Shown: one piece after another, positions 13,444 to 15,300 of the stretch
Numbering within the stretch: position 1 is the first letter of the stretch
Layout of the letters: the number at the start of each line of letters is the position of its first letter
Assembly: GCA_025450095.1 (NCBI GenBank)
Contig: JANWID010000031.1
Coordinates: forward strand, 1-15,300
Source: Bacteroidia bacterium
GTDB lineage: Bacteria; Bacteroidota; Bacteroidia; AKYH767-A; OLB10
DNA length: 15,300 bases
Direction of reading: 5' to 3'
Program-made: the position numbers and the translations under genes
The notes under the pieces: model-generated
Told to the model about the DNA's origin: nothing
The model's database searches: none
The model's input: only the letters and a program-made list of their open reading frames with translations

Positions 13444-14178
13444 TTAAATCGAAACAGGATGAAAGGTCAGCCTCTTTATAAAATAAAACCATAAAGTGGA
13501 CAATGCATTCCGGATCGCACCTTTCGATACCCGTGGTGAAGGTGCATTGTAATGAATAGGTATTTCCATGATCCGTTTATGTCTTAAAAGATACCTGATC
13601 TCCGTCTGGTAAAAATGCGCCCGGGAACGGATTGGGTGTTTGAGAAGCAATGCAACGATATCACGGTGAAAACCCTGGAAACCTGATGTCATATCATATA
13701 AGTTGGTTCCAAGAAGTATATTGGCCAGTATCGTTCCCGTTTTCGATAACAATCTCCGGTTGAATGGTGATGTGCCCATTGAACCGCCATTTATAAACCT
13801 GCTTCCGAAAGCACAATCGTTTCCTTCATTCAGCACCCTGAGAAACATGGGTATGGCGCGTGGGTCATGTGATAATCCCGCATCAAGCTCAATGATGATT
13901 TCATGCCCTGCATCATAAGCTTCGCGTAAGCCACGCAGGTAGGCATCCACTACATTCCGGTTTTCGGGTGCATATACTGTTACATATCGGGAATCACGCT
14001 CCGAAAGCTCGCGACATAATTCCAGGGTACGATCTTTTGAAGCATTGTCTACTACCAGGTACACTTTGCCCGGATTCAGCTCATTAATCACAAAATTCAT
14101 CTCCTTAATAAAAGCAGGGAAATCAGCTTCTTCGTTTGCCAGTGGAGAAACGATGGACCATTTCTTATAATACTGCAT
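13444..14178 (-). CDS. GT2 family glycosyltransferase, DPM1-like (polyprenyl-phosphate sugar synthase type)
   Basis: This 244-residue single GT-A domain has no C-terminal membrane segments. Landmarks: SPLANEEADFPAFI near the N-terminus, VVDNASKDRT (D44, nucleotide binding), NRNVVDAYLRGLREA, ELDAGLSHDP (97-106, position of the metal-binding DxD of DPM1-type enzymes, here DAG), FGSRFINGGSM and MTSGFQGFHRDIV. Known relatives transfer mannose or glucose from a nucleotide sugar to polyprenyl phosphate at the cytoplasmic face. That would provide the donor for the GT-C enzyme encoded downstream. The SDR gene follows after 6 bp. The ATG at 14178 fits the family start (MxxxxxSIVxPxxNEE). Confidence 0.9.
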   Translation of the reverse strand: MQYYKKWSIVSPLANEEADFPAFIKEMNFVINELNPGKVYLVVDNASKDRTLELCRELSERDSRYVTVYAPENRNVVDAYLRGLREAYDAGHEIIIELDAGLSHDPRAIPMFLRVLNEGNDCAFGSRFINGGSMGTSPFNRRLLSKTGTILANILLGTNLYDMTSGFQGFHRDIVALLLKHPIRSRAHFYQTEIRYLLRHKRIMEIPIHYNAPSPRVSKGAIRNALSTLWFYFIKRLTFHPVSI

Positions 14179-14263
14179 TAATCCTTCAAATTAGCTGGTG
14201 CTTCAGTTAAAATGTAAATATGAAAAAATGATTCCTTCGGATAACAGATACTGAATTTTGTTT

Positions 14264-14271
14264 CAAAGATA
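14264..14271 (-). promoter_or_regulatory. Candidate -7 element for the GT2-SDR transcription unit
   Basis: The minus strand reads TATCTTTG, a full match to TAnnTTTG, about 85 bp before the ATG at 14178. No clear -33 TTG is present. It lies between the repeat array behind dinB and the GT2 gene, so it would let the glycan genes be expressed independently of dinB. Confidence 0.35.
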
Positions 14272-14305
14272 TTCATTTCACCTTGGCTACACCAGCCTGG
14301 GTTTT

Positions 14306-14456
14306 AGTCGGCAGTATGCAGTAGGCAGTTTTTATTTCAATATCTGCCGGCTGCCAACTGCTGGCTGCCGACTTTTTTTCACACTCCCACTGTGGAACGT
14401 AACAATTACTTCCGACTGCCAACTGCTGGCTGCCGACTTTTTTTTCACACTCCCAC
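14306..14456. repeat. GGCAGT/CTGCCGACT repeat array, partly tandemly duplicated, reaching into dinB
   Basis: The first part is a hairpin: AGTCGGCAG (14306-14314) pairs with CTGCCGACT (14365-14373), with further GCAGT units between them. The 40 bp at 14351-14390 recur at 14416-14456 with a single extra T in the T-run, a repeat period of 65 bp. The shared unit is CTGCCAACTGCTGGCTGCCG, a T-run, then CACACTCCCAC. The last 12 bp of the right copy are the final codons and stop of dinB, so the left copy holds a duplicate of the dinB 3' end. Units resemble the array at 1142-1268. Confidence 0.85.
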
Positions 14457-15300
14457 GGCCCGCATCACCGCGTTCTCGCCATACCGGTTCTTGAGCCGGT
14501 CAATGGCCTGGTAAAGATTTACCATTTCGGTTGAATCTTCAAACAGACTGATCTGCGGGTGACCCTGTACCAGGTGACTGAAGCGGACTCCCACCAGGCG
14601 GATGAGCATGCGGCGCTCGTACACTTTTTTAAATAGTTCGCGGGCATGCCCGATAAGCACGTGGTCGGAAGCGGTGTATGGGATCCGCAATTGTTTGGTA
14701 TGTGTATCGAAGTTCGAGTAGCGGATCTTAACGGTGATGCATGAGGTAAGACGCTTCTGCTTGCGAAGATCGTACGCCAGTCCTTCCACCATGGTTATCA
14801 GCAGCTCGTTTATCATGGTAATGTCGGTGGTGTCTTTTTCAAAAGTGTTTTCCGTGCTGATGGATTTCCGTTCGGTATAGGGCACCACGGGCGAATTGTC
14901 GATACCGTTTGATTTTTCCCATATGCTACGGCCGTTATCTCCCAGCACGCGCACCATCAGTTCCACCGGCATAGCGCTGAGCGTTTCGATAATGGCCACA
15001 CCCATGTTGCGCAGCAGCCGGTACGATTGCTGCCCCAGCATGGGAATTTTATTAATGGATAAGGGATTGAGAAACGGCTGCACTTTCTCGGGCTTTATCT
15101 CGAGTTGCCCGGCCGGCTTGGCTTCATTGGTGGCCATTTTCGAAACGGTTTTATTGGGCGACAGCCCGAGCGATATGGGTAGCCCGGTTTCCCGGATGAT
15201 GCGTTGCCGCAGCTGCGTGGTCCATTTCAGGCTACCGTAATATTTATCCATCCCGGTGATATCGATGTAGTGCTCATCGATGCTTGCCTTTTCATAGAGC
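14445..15300 (-). CDS. dinB: DNA polymerase IV (Y-family translesion polymerase), N-terminus beyond window
   Basis: The frame stays open to the right window edge; the ATG at 15251 is internal. The first visible residues, ASIDEHYIDITGMD, contain the catalytic Asp-Glu of the Y-family palm (SIDE, near 15276), so roughly 90-100 residues are missing. Then follow the end of the palm and thumb with its HhH (GLPISLGLSPNKTVSKMATNEAKPAG, FLNPLSINKIPMLGQQSYRLLRNMGV), the little-finger domain (KSISTENTFEKDTTD...VKIRYSNFDTHTKQ) and a C-terminal beta-clamp motif QISLF. The tail NLYQAIDRLKNRYGENAVMRA is typical. It performs low-fidelity bypass of damaged template. It is on the same strand as the short dnaE, with four glycan genes between. 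GC is visibly higher than in those genes. Its stop codon and last codons lie inside a duplicated repeat. Confidence 0.95.
   Translation of the reverse strand, partial: LYEKASIDEHYIDITGMDKYYGSLKWTTQLRQRIIRETGLPISLGLSPNKTVSKMATNEAKPAGQLEIKPEKVQPFLNPLSINKIPMLGQQSYRLLRNMGVAIIETLSAMPVELMVRVLGDNGRSIWEKSNGIDNSPVVPYTERKSISTENTFEKDTTDITMINELLITMVEGLAYDLRKQKRLTSCITVKIRYSNFDTHTKQLRIPYTASDHVLIGHARELFKKVYERRMLIRLVGVRFSHLVQGHPQISLFEDSTEMVNLYQAIDRLKNRYGENAVMRAVGV

Noticed and set aside
14374..14450. T-runs after CTGCCGACT as plus-strand terminators
   Set aside because: No plus-strand gene lies upstream, and the T-runs belong to the duplicated unit next to the dinB stop.

Overview
The window looks like chromosome from a Bacteroidota species, probably near Chitinophagales/Sphingobacteriia (inference). 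Two secreted proteins end in type IX secretion (T9SS) sorting domains, the signal peptides end in SQ/AQ, no clear Shine-Dalgarno sequences precede the genes, and TAnnTTTG -7 promoter elements occur. A stand-alone four-helix-bundle (S23/IVP) gene and a short alternative DnaE also fit this phylum.

Layout. 2-1114 (+): C-terminal part of a Bacteroidetes-type subtilisin-like S8 protease, cut by the left edge. 1115-1671: no gene, but a palindrome of iterated CAGTC-like units and a separate 12-bp hairpin. 1672-4532 (+): two related secreted T9SS cargo proteins, probably one transcription unit. 4550-5190: a four-helix-bundle gene lying between two directly repeated, individually palindromic ~100-bp sequences. 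5194-8130 (-): alternative DNA polymerase III alpha subunit. 8131-8511: no gene; a CTCTGTG-type palindrome and a nested hairpin. 8512-14178 (-): four surface-glycan genes, read right to left as a GT2 glycosyltransferase, a double SDR (sugar epimerase/reductase) fusion, a GT-C membrane glycosyltransferase and a STELLO-like (DUF288) glycosyltransferase. 14306-14456: a GGCAGT-type repeat array that runs into the 3' end of dinB. 14445-15300 (-): Y-family DNA polymerase IV, cut by the right edge.

How the genes fit together. dinB and the short dnaE are both on the minus strand and visibly richer in GC than the genes between them. They look like two parts of a translesion-synthesis cassette now separated by a lower-GC glycan cluster, with a palindromic repeat array at each junction. 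The glycan genes probably build or decorate a lipid-linked or surface glycan: a DPM1-like GT2 loads a lipid carrier, the SDRs modify a nucleotide sugar, the GT-C enzyme uses the lipid-linked sugar at the periplasmic face, and the STELLO-like protein adds a further cytosolic transfer. This pathway is inference from families only.

The most unusual feature is the set of four loci (near 1.2, 4.6-5.2, 8.2 and 14.4 kb) where short degenerate units are arranged as palindromes. One carries the four-helix-bundle gene, resembling the stem-plus-ORF layout of rRNA intervening sequences. Another has duplicated the last codons of dinB.
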